Source: UBA7985 sp002690455 (GTDB lineage Bacteria > Pseudomonadota > Alphaproteobacteria > UBA7985). From it: a stretch of 64,000 nt of DNA. Shown here piece after piece: positions 33,660 through 42,721 of the stretch (position 1 is its first letter; every line of letters starts with the position of its first letter). The stretch is from contig CBFIIW010000015.1 in NCBI GenBank assembly GCA_965662775.1, forward strand, positions 13,308-77,307, written 5' to 3'. The translations under genes were made by a program, and so were the position numbers. The notes below the pieces were generated by a model that had not been told where the DNA came from, searched no databases, and saw nothing but the letters and a program-made list of their open reading frames with translations.

Positions 33660-34412
33660 ATGACCAAGCCAGACTCGCTCGTTTCCGTTCCTCGGGATCG
33701 CCTGCCACGTCACGTGGCGGTGATTATGGACGGTAACGGCCGCTGGGCGCAGATGCGCGGCATGCCCCGAAACTTTGGTCACAAGCAGGGCGTAGAAGCG
33801 ACCCGTCGGCTGGTTAAAGCTGCACACGAGATTGGTCTGGAAGCCCTGACGATTTACGGGTTCTCGACCGAAAACTGGAGCCGCCCGGCAGAGGAAGTCA
33901 CCCTATTGATGGGCCTGCTAAAATCCTATTTCACTGCCGAAATCGCTGAGCTGCATAAGGCTGGCATCCGCATCCGTGTCATCGGTCGACGAGATGACTT
34001 TGCCCCGGATATCAAGAGCCTGCTGGACCGGGCTGAGTCGGTGACCGGAGGGAACACCGGCATGACTCTTTGTGTAGCGCTGTCCTACGGCGGCCGACAG
34101 GAGATCATAGAGGGCGTACAGGCACTGGCTGTTCGCTTGGCGCAGGGCGAGATCAAGCCTGAACACATCAGTGAAACCGACCTCGAAGCCGCGCTGGAAA
34201 CCGCAGACCTGCCGGGCCTGGATCTGATCATCCGTACGTCAGGCGAACAGCGCTTGTCTAACTTCCTTTTGTGGCAGGCTGCCTACGCCGAGTTATACTT
34301 TGATCCGGTTCTCTGGCCTGATTATTCCGCAGGACACTTCGCAACGGCGCTGTTGGCTTTCGCCAACCGAGAGCGGCGTTTCGGGGGATTGCAGGCGCAA
34401 TCCGTGCGCTGA
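33660..34412 (+). CDS. uppS: Undecaprenyl diphosphate synthase
   Basis: UppS condenses eight isopentenyl diphosphates onto farnesyl diphosphate, giving the C55 lipid carrier for peptidoglycan and O-antigen. The 250-residue cis-prenyltransferase shows HVAVIMDGNGRWAQMRG (residues ~18-34, catalytic Asp in MDGNGRWA), GFSTENWSRP near residue 67, and IIRTSGEQRLSNFLLWQ with AYAELYF near residues 190-212. It is 111 nt after frr and before cdsA, in standard order. No strong Shine-Dalgarno is seen. Confidence 0.97.
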   Translation: MTKPDSLVSVPRDRLPRHVAVIMDGNGRWAQMRGMPRNFGHKQGVEATRRLVKAAHEIGLEALTIYGFSTENWSRPAEEVTLLMGLLKSYFTAEIAELHKAGIRIRVIGRRDDFAPDIKSLLDRAESVTGGNTGMTLCVALSYGGRQEIIEGVQALAVRLAQGEIKPEHISETDLEAALETADLPGLDLIIRTSGEQRLSNFLLWQAAYAELYFDPVLWPDYSAGHFATALLAFANRERRFGGLQAQSVR

Positions 34413-34502
34413 AGACCAATTAATCGAGCATCAGAGTACCATAGCCGCATCCAGAGCGGCTGCTGCACCCGCAACCGAACGAGCACCAGTTCAGGGCCTG
34501 CC

Positions 34503-35339
34503 ATGAGCCAAAAGCCAGACCCCACTACTCCGCTTCGTGCGGCGCTCTATGACCGCTTGCGGGCTCGGATCCTGACCGGGATCGCAGCGACGATGTTCGG
34601 TTTGGCGGTGTTCCTGGTTGGAACGCCATTGGTGCAGCTTGCCGGCATGGGCATCGCTATGGTTGTGGCTTACGAGTGGGGCGTCATCGTCGGCAAATCC
34701 AGCCGTCCAACGCGCCCTTCGCCGGCCATGGTGTTGATGATCCTCGGGGTTGGGATTACCACAGGGTTATCGGCCATCGGTATGTTCGCCGCCGCGGGCT
34801 GTTCGATGTTTGGCGGACTCCTGGCCTGTGCAGTGCTAAGCTGGCGCTCGCCGGTGGAACGGTTCTGGGTGCCGCTTGGTCTCATTTATGCTGCGGGTCC
34901 GTGGTCACTGCTGATTGCGCTGTACGTTGTCGGCGGGGCAGGTCCGCCGATCCTGTTCATCGGGCTGGCCCTGGTCATTAATGCGGACATTGCTGCCTAT
35001 TTCGCCGGAAAGCACATCGGCGGACCCAAGCTTGCGCCGGTCATCAGTCCGGCCAAAACGTGGGTTGGTCTGGTCATGGGCGTGATTGCCGGCTACGCCG
35101 TTGCGCAGGTCATGGTGTTCTGGACGCCGCTATCGCCTTGGGCCTTTGCCCTGGCCGCACCCTTGTTTGCCGCTATTTCACAGCTTTCAGACCTGATGGA
35201 GAGCGGTTTCAAACGTCGTTTCGGGGTCAAGGACGCCAGCAAACTGCTCCCCGGGCACGGCGGGGTCATGGATCGCATGGACGGTATGACCCTTACTTCT
35301 GTTGCGCTGGTGGTCTTCTACCTCTCGGGTTGGTACTAA
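34503..35339 (+). CDS. cdsA: Phosphatidate cytidylyltransferase
   Basis: CdsA makes CDP-diacylglycerol from phosphatidic acid and CTP at the inner membrane. The 278-residue protein has about eight hydrophobic segments, SPAKTWVGLVMG near residue 183, and the C-terminal signature FKRRFGVKDASKLLPGHGG followed by VMDRMD, which holds the metal-binding acid residues. It is encoded between uppS and dxr, with only 6 nt before dxr. Confidence 0.96.
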   Translation: MSQKPDPTTPLRAALYDRLRARILTGIAATMFGLAVFLVGTPLVQLAGMGIAMVVAYEWGVIVGKSSRPTRPSPAMVLMILGVGITTGLSAIGMFAAAGCSMFGGLLACAVLSWRSPVERFWVPLGLIYAAGPWSLLIALYVVGGAGPPILFIGLALVINADIAAYFAGKHIGGPKLAPVISPAKTWVGLVMGVIAGYAVAQVMVFWTPLSPWAFALAAPLFAAISQLSDLMESGFKRRFGVKDASKLLPGHGGVMDRMDGMTLTSVALVVFYLSGWY

Positions 35340-35345
35340 GCCTCT

Positions 35346-36533
35346 ATGAGCGAAGGAAAAACCCGCGTTTCCATCCTCGGCGCTACAGGCAGCATCGGGG
35401 CTTCCACTCTGAGCGTGCTGGCCCATAACCCCGAGGAATTCGAGGTTGCTGCGCTGGTCGCGCAGCGCAATGTCGAGCGCTTGGCCCAGATTGCGTTGCA
35501 GACCGGTGCGGCCCTTGCTGTGGTTGCCGATGAGCGGCAGTTTGCCGATCTCCGAGACCGGCTCTGGGGGACAGGTGTTGAAGTCGCCGCCGGACGAGAT
35601 GCCGTAATCGAAGCGGCCGCCCGCCCGGCTGATGTAGTGGTCAGCGCGATTACCGGTTACGCTGGCCTGCGCCCAACCCTGGCCGCAGCGCGCTCTGGGG
35701 CTCATCTCGCCCTCGCCAATAAAGAAGCCATGGTCGCGGCAGGTGGACTGGTCCGAGCAGCCTTAGCCCAATCCGGTGGCCAGTTGATCCCCGTGGATTC
35801 CGAGCACGCAGCCTTGTTTCAGGCGCTTTGGGGTCAGGATCGCAGTGCGGTCACTCAACTCATTCTGACGGCCTCGGGTGGCCCATTTCGGACGTGGAGC
35901 AAGGATGAGATTGCCGCCGCAACGCCCGCGCAGGCGCTCCGTCATCCAAACTGGGACATGGGATCTAAGGTCACCATCGATTCCGCTTCGATGATGAACA
36001 AAGGCCTGGAGTTAATCGAAGCGCAACAGATATTCGACGTTTCTCACGAGCGGCTCGACGTGCTCGTTCATCCTCAGTCGGTCGTGCATTCTCTGGTCGC
36101 CTATCGCGACGGTGGACAGCTAGCGCAGATGGGTGTCCCGGACATGCAGACGCCGATTGCGGCAGCGTTGCGCTGGCCGCGACGAACCCGCACGTCGGTC
36201 CCACCTCTTGATCTGGCGCAATACGGTTCGCTGACATTTGAGCCACCGGACCGAGAGCGCTTTCCCTGCCTGCTTTTGGCCGAAACGGCGATGCGCTCTG
36301 GCGGTGGTGCACCGATCATGCTGAATGCTGCAAACGAGATCGCCGTGAGTGCGTTTCTCGATGGCGCTTTTCCCTTTGGCGGGATTCCTAGAGTGGTCGA
36401 GGCAGTTTTGGAACAAGGTCCGTCGGGCCAGGCCCCTCGAGATCCAAAAGTCACGCTGTCGCTGGAAGAAATAACCGCCATTGATGCCGAGAGCCGAGCT
36501 CGCGCCCATGAGGTTGTAAGTGAAATGATTTAA
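35346..36533 (+). CDS. dxr: 1-deoxy-D-xylulose 5-phosphate reductoisomerase
   Basis: Dxr (IspC) carries out the second step of the non-mevalonate isoprenoid pathway, making MEP from DXP with NADPH. The 395-residue product has the NADPH loop VSILGATGSIGASTLSV (residues ~8-24), ALANKEAMVAAGG near residue 119, the metal/substrate motif PVDSEHAALFQ near residue 147, and TASGGPFR near 173, with the later NWDMGSKVTIDSASMMNKGLE. It lies 6 nt after cdsA. A 228-nt gap follows. Confidence 0.97.
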   Translation: MSEGKTRVSILGATGSIGASTLSVLAHNPEEFEVAALVAQRNVERLAQIALQTGAALAVVADERQFADLRDRLWGTGVEVAAGRDAVIEAAARPADVVVSAITGYAGLRPTLAAARSGAHLALANKEAMVAAGGLVRAALAQSGGQLIPVDSEHAALFQALWGQDRSAVTQLILTASGGPFRTWSKDEIAAATPAQALRHPNWDMGSKVTIDSASMMNKGLELIEAQQIFDVSHERLDVLVHPQSVVHSLVAYRDGGQLAQMGVPDMQTPIAAALRWPRRTRTSVPPLDLAQYGSLTFEPPDRERFPCLLLAETAMRSGGGAPIMLNAANEIAVSAFLDGAFPFGGIPRVVEAVLEQGPSGQAPRDPKVTLSLEEITAIDAESRARAHEVVSEMI

Positions 36534-36761
36534 CCTCAGGTGGAAAAACCATGGCAATGTGGAATCAAGCTGGCCTTTATCCACATTATGCGGGATACGG
36601 GAGAGGACTGAAAGACGGTTCCCTGCTATGGAATACGATGGGTGGGACTGGCCGTTTTGTGGCCGACTTTTCGGGCTAAAAGCGGGGGCGCAGTCGCTCA
36701 GGCTGCAGTGTGGTTTGGGGCTTTGCCCCTTGGTGTCGGGTTAAGGAGCGTAGAGCGGCGC
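36534..36761 (+). other. dxr-rseP spacer
   Basis: This 228-nt gap probably carries the rseP promoter. A short hairpin GGGGC-TTT-GCCCC (36717-36729) lacks a T-run. A 42-codon open frame (36551-36679) has no ribosome binding site or recognisable product. AAGGAG at 36743-36748 serves rseP. I see nothing else. Confidence 0.4.
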
Positions 36762-37877
36762 ATGGCGTCCATTTTCGACATTCTGCTCTATAACGTTGTG
36801 GCGTTTCTGGCGGTTCTGACAGTGATCGTGGCGGTTCACGAAGCCGGTCACTATCTCGTCGCGCGCTGGTGCCGCGTCCGGGTTCATGCCTTCTCTATTG
36901 GTTTTGGTCCCGAGCTGTTTGGTTGGACGGATCGAAACGGCACCCGGTTCAAGATTTCCGCCCTGCCGCTGGGCGGCTACGTTCGTATGGCTGGAGGATT
37001 GAACAACGGAACCCCCGAAGCCGAAGCCGCAGGCGAGACAGGTTTCCCCAACCGCCCGGTCTGGCAGCGCGCATTAATAATCTTCGCCGGACCACTGGCC
37101 AATTTCATCTTTGCCTTTATCATCCTGTTCGGAATGGGGCTTGCCCTCGATCGAGCGGTTCGACCGGCTATGGTTGGCAGCTTTACCGAAAACTCAGCAG
37201 CAGCAAATACGGGTTTGATGGAGGGTGATCTGATCCTGGCGGTCGAGGGTCGCCGGACGGAGAGCTTCCGCGCCCTCTCCCGCATCATGGCGCTTCATAC
37301 AGGCGGCACCTTGACACTAACAGCGGAACGCGCTGGTGAGCGCTTTGACGTCAATATTGAGCCGACCGAGACCATGATCGATACGGCCACCGGCCCGGTG
37401 CGGGTGTTCCGGCTGGGTATCGTTGCGCCTGAGGAGGTGGAATTGGTCAGTGCCGGCCCCATCGGCGCGGCTGGTCATGCAGTCCGTATGCAAGTCGAAA
37501 TCACAGGCATGGTGTTCAGAGGGTTGGGGCAGGTGGTCACGGGCCGTCGCCCGGTCAGTGAGCTGGAAGGCCCGGTCGGGATCTCCCAACACGTAGCTGA
37601 AGCATCGCGCTCTGGTGTTCTGCAGATCCTGCAGTTGATGATCTTCCTCAATATGATTATTGGCTTGATGAACTTGTTGCCGATACCGGTTCTCGATGGT
37701 GGCCACTTGGTATTCTTGTTGTATGAGGCGGTCTTCCGGCGGCCTCTTCCGTCTCGGGTTATGGAAGTGGCTCTGATCATCGGCCTGGGGTTGATCCTTA
37801 CTCAGTTTGTCTATGTCACGGTGCAGGATCTGACGCCGCAGAAGGTCCCCATACCCGGATTGGTGGTGGCGCAATGA
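36762..37877 (+). CDS. rseP: Site-2 protease RseP
   Basis: RseP is an inner-membrane zinc metalloprotease that cleaves anti-sigma factors and leftover signal peptides. From the ATG at 36762 (AAGGAG upstream) the protein is 371 residues. The active site VAVHEAGHYLVARW has HEAGH at residues 26-30, and the third zinc ligand is in NLLPIPVLDGGHLV near residue 310. A PDZ domain lies between (about 125-200). Single-PDZ architecture is common in alphaproteobacteria, whereas E. coli has two. Its stop overlaps the bamA start (ATGA). Confidence 0.95.
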   Translation: MASIFDILLYNVVAFLAVLTVIVAVHEAGHYLVARWCRVRVHAFSIGFGPELFGWTDRNGTRFKISALPLGGYVRMAGGLNNGTPEAEAAGETGFPNRPVWQRALIIFAGPLANFIFAFIILFGMGLALDRAVRPAMVGSFTENSAAANTGLMEGDLILAVEGRRTESFRALSRIMALHTGGTLTLTAERAGERFDVNIEPTETMIDTATGPVRVFRLGIVAPEEVELVSAGPIGAAGHAVRMQVEITGMVFRGLGQVVTGRRPVSELEGPVGISQHVAEASRSGVLQILQLMIFLNMIIGLMNLLPIPVLDGGHLVFLLYEAVFRRPLPSRVMEVALIIGLGLILTQFVYVTVQDLTPQKVPIPGLVVAQ

Positions 37878-40363
37878 CTACAGTCCTGATCCGCCGGTTA
37901 TTCCTTATGTTTTACCGTTTGTTGCAATCTGTTCTCAGCGGAGGTTTGCGTTCTGCTTGCGTAGGGTCTCGAGCAGCTGTTGCCTTTATTTCGGCTCTCG
38001 GGTTGCTGACGCTGGCGGGTGTGGCCCGTGCGCAGATCCCGTTGACGCCGGAGCAGGCGGTGGAATTGGTCCAGGCGCAGGCGGTCGCGGGCGAGCAGAC
38101 TGATACAGGCGAACTCGAAGCCGCCGCGACGTCTGTGATCGAATTCGACCCGCTCTCACCCCAAGTGTATGGCCCTGGAACCATTGAACAGATTGTCGTC
38201 CGTGGGAACCAGCGCCTGTCCAGCGCTACAATCCTGTCGATTCTGCCGGTCCGGGTGGGCCAGGATTTTCAACCCATCCGTTTGGATAATGCGCTCAAGG
38301 CGCTCTACGCCACTGGACAATTTGCCGATGTTCGCATCGATCGATCGGGCAACGTGCTGATTATCCAGGTGCGCGAAAACGTCCTTATCAATCAGATCAA
38401 TTTCGAAGGCAACGGGGCAATCAACGACGAAGAGTTGTTCCAACTCATCGACACCACCAGCCGTTCTGTGCTCAGCCGAACGCAGGTGGCGGAAGACATT
38501 CGCAAAATCAAGCAGCGCTATGAGATCCTCGGCCGTCTGCTCGTGGTAATCGAGCCGAAGATCATCCCGCTGACCGAGAACCGCGCAAACCTTGCGTTTG
38601 AAATCAATGAAGGCGCACGCACGCGGATCGATGCGATTAACTTTGTCGGCAATCAGGCTTATACCGACCGGCGTCTGCGTTCCATCATTCTATCCAAGCA
38701 GTCCAACATTGTCCGTAATCTGCTGCAGGCTGACAGTTATTCGCCCGGGCGGGTCACGGTGGATCGGAACTTTCTCACCGAATACTATCAGTCGCGCGGC
38801 TTTGCCGACTTTGAGGTTGTTTCGGCCATTGCCGAGCAAACCCCCGAAAAGCGTGGCTTCATCCTGACATTTACAGTGAAAGAGGGGATTCGCTACCGTG
38901 TCGGGCAGATCCGCATCGCAAATAACCTGCCAGGGGTCGATACCTCAAGACTGGTGAACCGGTTGAAGGTGCGCACCGGGCAGACCTTTGATATCACCGA
39001 AGTTGAGGCCACGCAGGAGGACCTCACGGAGCGGGTTTCAGCGCAGGGTTTCCCCTTCGTTGAGGTCGATATCGAGCAGAACCTTGACCCGACCCGCGGC
39101 ATCGTTGACCTCACCTACACGATTGAAGAAGGCGATCGGCTATTCGTTGAACGGATTGTTATCGAGGGCAATGAACGTACGGCCGACGACGTAATTCGCC
39201 GTGAATTCCGTCTGTCCGAAGGTGACGCTTTCTCAGTGTCCAAGCTACAGCGCTCGCAGGCACGGCTACTAAGCCTTGGCTACTTTGCGTCAGTCGAGTT
39301 CGAGCCCGAGGCAGGATCATCACCCGATCAGGTCGTGGTGGTCACGCAGGTCGAGGAGCAGCGAACGGGCGAGTTGATGCTCGGTGGCACCTACTCAAAC
39401 ACCGCCGGCATTCTTGGTAACTTCAAGATCGCCGACCGGAACTTTCGCGGGCGCGGGCAGAAGTACGACCTCGACATCAATGCGGGTATCCGCAACCGCG
39501 ACGCCTCTTTCAGCGTGACTGAGCCTTACTTCCTGGGCCGGGAGATCAGCGCGGGTGTGGAACTGTTCTATAACGACCGCAACGTCAGCAACATCTATGA
39601 TCGCCGTGAAATCGGAGCGGATGTGACGCTGGGCTATAAACTGTCGGAGCGTTTGAGCCAGTCGTGGACCTATGGCCTGACTCAAACTGAGGTCTCGAAT
39701 GTTGCAGAAAATGCGTCACTGCTGATCACTCAGCAGGAGGGTCGCTCGATCCGTTCGGAGGCACGGCACTTTTTGCGTTACGACCGTCGCGACGTGGCCT
39801 TCAATCCGACGGAAGGCTATCTGCTTTCCATGCGAAACAGTGTCGCCGGGCTGGGTGGTTCAGTCCGCTATCTGAAGACGACCGCTGAGGCCACGCACTA
39901 TCTGCCACTGGGAGAGACTTTCACTTTTGCCACGCGAGCAGAGGGCGGTTTCATCGAAGGGTTGGGGCAGGACACGCTTCTGGCTGACCGCTTCATCATT
40001 GGTGGTGATCTCATTCGCGGCTTTACCCCGGCTGGCCTAGGCCCGCGGGAGCAGAACAGCGGCAATCTCGGTGCAGCACGCTACTGGCGAACATCGGCCG
40101 AGCTGCGCTTCCCACTTCCCGGATTGGGGGAGCAGGGTGTGAAGGGCCGACTCTTTGCAGATGCTGGGGCTGCATGGCACGTCGGGCAGGAAACGGGGGA
40201 CACGGTTGTGCAGGATAGTGCAGACCCGCGCGCATCCGTCGGCATTGGTGCAACCTGGGACTCTCCGCTGGGACCGCTTTCTATTGATTATGGTATTCCA
40301 TTGGCGAAGAAGAGTTTTGATGTGGAGCAACGCTTCAGGTTCTCGATCTCAACATCATTCTGA
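37874..40363 (+). CDS. bamA: Outer membrane protein assembly factor BamA
   Basis: BamA inserts beta-barrel proteins into the outer membrane. The 829-residue protein has a signal peptide ending near VARAQ (about residue 54), five POTRA repeats between about residues 100 and 470 (first: IEQIVVRGNQRLSSATILS; others begin INQINFEGNGAIND, IDAINFVGNQAYTD, VERIVIEGNERTAD), and a C-terminal barrel ending in Phe (RFRFSISTSF). The RGF-like FIIGGDLIRGFTPAGLGPR motif is near residue 705. Overlap with rseP by 4 nt implies coupling. Confidence 0.96.
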   Translation: MTTVLIRRLFLMFYRLLQSVLSGGLRSACVGSRAAVAFISALGLLTLAGVARAQIPLTPEQAVELVQAQAVAGEQTDTGELEAAATSVIEFDPLSPQVYGPGTIEQIVVRGNQRLSSATILSILPVRVGQDFQPIRLDNALKALYATGQFADVRIDRSGNVLIIQVRENVLINQINFEGNGAINDEELFQLIDTTSRSVLSRTQVAEDIRKIKQRYEILGRLLVVIEPKIIPLTENRANLAFEINEGARTRIDAINFVGNQAYTDRRLRSIILSKQSNIVRNLLQADSYSPGRVTVDRNFLTEYYQSRGFADFEVVSAIAEQTPEKRGFILTFTVKEGIRYRVGQIRIANNLPGVDTSRLVNRLKVRTGQTFDITEVEATQEDLTERVSAQGFPFVEVDIEQNLDPTRGIVDLTYTIEEGDRLFVERIVIEGNERTADDVIRREFRLSEGDAFSVSKLQRSQARLLSLGYFASVEFEPEAGSSPDQVVVVTQVEEQRTGELMLGGTYSNTAGILGNFKIADRNFRGRGQKYDLDINAGIRNRDASFSVTEPYFLGREISAGVELFYNDRNVSNIYDRREIGADVTLGYKLSERLSQSWTYGLTQTEVSNVAENASLLITQQEGRSIRSEARHFLRYDRRDVAFNPTEGYLLSMRNSVAGLGGSVRYLKTTAEATHYLPLGETFTFATRAEGGFIEGLGQDTLLADRFIIGGDLIRGFTPAGLGPREQNSGNLGAARYWRTSAELRFPLPGLGEQGVKGRLFADAGAAWHVGQETGDTVVQDSADPRASVGIGATWDSPLGPLSIDYGIPLAKKSFDVEQRFRFSISTSF

Positions 40364-40425
40364 TTTAAAAGACCAGCATCAGTCAGAACGGCCGATGCCA
40401 ACGGCCTCGCAATAGGACCACTCTA

Positions 40426-41028
40426 ATGCATATGCGTATTCGTCGAATTGTTCTTGTTCTTGTATCGATACTCACCCTGTCGATAGGGCAGGCGGCGCGT
40501 GGGCAGCTAGAGCCTGTGATCGCCGTCGTCGACGTGGACGCCGTGATCCGTGATTCACAGGCCATGACGACGCTGAGTGCTCAATTGCTTGAGCTACAGT
40601 CCCAGTGGGAAAATGAGCTAACGGCACTGAACAAAGACCTCGCTGCTAACCTGCGCAGTGCGCAGGAAAGCCTCGACGCTGCCGAAATCGATCAGGAGGC
40701 CTTCCGTAAGGTACAGATCCGCACCCAGCGGGACTTGCAGCAACTGCGACAGGAAGCCAATGCGCGCCAGCGAAAGCTGATCCAGGCTCGCCGCGTGGCT
40801 GAAGAAGAACTGCAGCGGCGGCTTGAGGAGATTGTCATACGAATTGCGTCTGACCGCGGGGCCAACCTCGTGTTCAACTATTCCGGCATTGTGATTGCGG
40901 CTTTGGGGTTTGATATTTCTGAGCAGGCAATCCAGGAATTGAACGAGCAGATCCCCGAGTTGAACATCACGGTAAACGCACCGACCCCTGAAGAAATTCA
41001 GTCTGAGCCTGCTGAAAGCGGAAACTGA
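40426..41028 (+). CDS. skp: OmpH/Skp family periplasmic chaperone
   Basis: Skp binds unfolded outer membrane proteins in the periplasm and passes them to BamA. The 200-residue product has a signal peptide (about residues 1-26, ending ARGQ), the N-terminal strand VIAVVDVDAVIRDSQAM, a long helical hairpin rich in Gln, Glu, Arg and Ala (about 50-130), and a C-terminal strand near ASDRGANLVFNYSGIVI. The gene lies between bamA and lpxD, as usual. A second ATG two codons in is an alternative start. Confidence 0.9.
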   Translation: MHMRIRRIVLVLVSILTLSIGQAARGQLEPVIAVVDVDAVIRDSQAMTTLSAQLLELQSQWENELTALNKDLAANLRSAQESLDAAEIDQEAFRKVQIRTQRDLQQLRQEANARQRKLIQARRVAEEELQRRLEEIVIRIASDRGANLVFNYSGIVIAALGFDISEQAIQELNEQIPELNITVNAPTPEEIQSEPAESGN

Positions 41029-41040
41029 AGCGGGGCAGCC

Positions 41041-42225
41041 TTGACCGATCCTCGATTTTTCCAAACCGCTGGGCCCTTCACGCTCGGTGACGTGCTGGAG
41101 CATCTGGGACTGGGTCCGGATATCCTCCCTGGCACATTTGGGCGTAGCGCCGATACTCCGACCGAAGTCGATTATGATCTTCTGCTCACGGATGTCGCTC
41201 CACTGTCCGAGGCAGACCCGGGGCATTTGAGTTTCTTTCACAACAGCGCTTATGCCGAGGCGCTGCGCACCACGAGAGCGGGCGCCGTGTTTGTGACTCC
41301 AGACGCTGAAACCCTTGTGCCCGCCGGTGTGACCCGAATCGTGGTGCAGGATCCGTATCGCTGTTTTGGGCAGGCTGCGACGCTGTTTCACCCGCCGACA
41401 GTTACAACTGAAACAATCATAGACCCCAGCGCGCAAGTGTCTCCGGACGCCCAACTAGGCGCAGGCGTCAATATTGGCCCCTTCGTTCATATTGGCGCAG
41501 GCGCCCAAGTCGGCGCGGGGAGCGTGCTGCAGGCCCATGTGAGCATTGGCGAAAACGTTCGTCTGGGGCGCGATTGCATCGTCTGCACCGGCGCCAGTCT
41601 GTCTCACGCGCTTGTTGGCGACCGTGCGCACATTAAACCCGGCGCGCGTGTCGGCCAAAGTGGCTTCGGCTGGGCCTTGGGTCAGCATCGCGACGGTTAT
41701 GGGTTGCATCAGCGGATCCCTCAGCTCGGCCGGGTTATCCTCGGGGATGATGTGGAAATCGGAGCTAATGCTACCGTCGACCGTGGTTCTGGTCCTGATA
41801 CCGTCATCGGCACAGGGACGGTTATCGACAACCATTGCCTCATTGCCCACAACGTCCGTATTGGCCAACGCTGTGTGATGGCCGGCTTTTCGGGTGTGGC
41901 CGGGTCGGGCATCCTCGAAGACGATGTGGTTGTCGGCGCGCGAGTGTCGATCCTGGGCCATATTCGGGTCGGCGCAGGTACCGTCGTTATGGCTGGGTCA
42001 CAGGTCACAAAGTCCTTTCCGGGCGGGATGCGGCTCTCAGGGGTTCCCGCCACCGAACACCGGCAGTATCTTCGGGAGCAAGCAACGCTGCGGCAACTAG
42101 CGCAGCAGCAGCCTGACGCCGGTACTGAGCCACTAACCGGTTCGACACCGCCAGTTAACGCGTCTCAGACAACGGCGCAAATACCGACACCGATATCGGA
42201 CAAGGGAGACACCACGAATGGTTGA
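41041..42225 (+). CDS. lpxD: UDP-3-O-(3-hydroxyacyl)glucosamine N-acyltransferase
   Basis: LpxD adds the N-linked hydroxyacyl chain in lipid A synthesis. The 394-residue protein starts at TTG (MTDPRFFQTAGPFTLGDVLE), has the LpxD N-terminal domain (residues ~1-115), a left-handed parallel beta-helix of hexapeptide repeats (about 125-330), and catalytic His in DNHCLIAHNVRIG near residue 267. The last ~35 residues are a Gln/Thr/Pro-rich tail. Its end overlaps fabZ by 8 nt. The start codon is assigned by family alignment; no clear Shine-Dalgarno is seen. Confidence 0.95.
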   Translation: MTDPRFFQTAGPFTLGDVLEHLGLGPDILPGTFGRSADTPTEVDYDLLLTDVAPLSEADPGHLSFFHNSAYAEALRTTRAGAVFVTPDAETLVPAGVTRIVVQDPYRCFGQAATLFHPPTVTTETIIDPSAQVSPDAQLGAGVNIGPFVHIGAGAQVGAGSVLQAHVSIGENVRLGRDCIVCTGASLSHALVGDRAHIKPGARVGQSGFGWALGQHRDGYGLHQRIPQLGRVILGDDVEIGANATVDRGSGPDTVIGTGTVIDNHCLIAHNVRIGQRCVMAGFSGVAGSGILEDDVVVGARVSILGHIRVGAGTVVMAGSQVTKSFPGGMRLSGVPATEHRQYLREQATLRQLAQQQPDAGTEPLTGSTPPVNASQTTAQIPTPISDKGDTTNG

Positions 42226-42721
42226 TATTCTAGACGAACCCCTGTTGCAGCCTGCAGAGCGCCCCTCGCTTGATATTCAGGACATCATGGCGCTGCTGCC
42301 GCACCGCTACCCGTTTCTGCTGGTGGATAGGGTTGAGTGGAGCCGTGCGTCGAAACGCTCCGCTATCGGTTACAAAGGCATTACCTATAACGAGGAATAT
42401 TTTCAGGGGCACTTCCCAAAGATGCCCGTTATGCCCGGTGTTCTGCAAATCGAAGCCATGGCGCAGACAGCCGGCCTTATGATCCTCGGCTCTCTCGATG
42501 ATGCCGATGACCGGCGCCTTAAGGGCGTTTACTTCATGTCCATGGACAAGACCAAGTTTCGCAAGCCAGTGACGCCCGGCTGTATGCTCGAAATGCATGT
42601 TCACGTTATCAAGAATCGGGGGCTTATCTACACCTTCCGCGGTGAATGCTATGTCGACGGCGCTCGGATTTCTGAGGCAGAATTTGTCGCTATGGGCATC
42701 GAGGACGACGGCGAGGCGTGA
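42218..42721 (+). CDS. fabZ: 3-hydroxyacyl-ACP dehydratase FabZ
   Basis: FabZ dehydrates 3-hydroxyacyl-ACP in fatty acid elongation and competes with LpxA for hydroxymyristoyl-ACP. The 167-residue hot-dog protein has ALLPHRYPFLLVDRV and the active-site helix GHFPKMPVMPGVLQIEAMAQ, containing the catalytic His and Glu. It overlaps lpxD by 8 nt and lpxA by 4 nt, so expression with lipid A genes is tightly coupled. The N-terminus carries about 25 residues before the fold. Confidence 0.97.
   Translation: MVDILDEPLLQPAERPSLDIQDIMALLPHRYPFLLVDRVEWSRASKRSAIGYKGITYNEEYFQGHFPKMPVMPGVLQIEAMAQTAGLMILGSLDDADDRRLKGVYFMSMDKTKFRKPVTPGCMLEMHVHVIKNRGLIYTFRGECYVDGARISEAEFVAMGIEDDGEA

Noticed and set aside
36551..36679. 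A 42-codon open frame between dxr and rseP
   Set aside because: No ribosome binding site, no recognisable product, and a length expected by chance.
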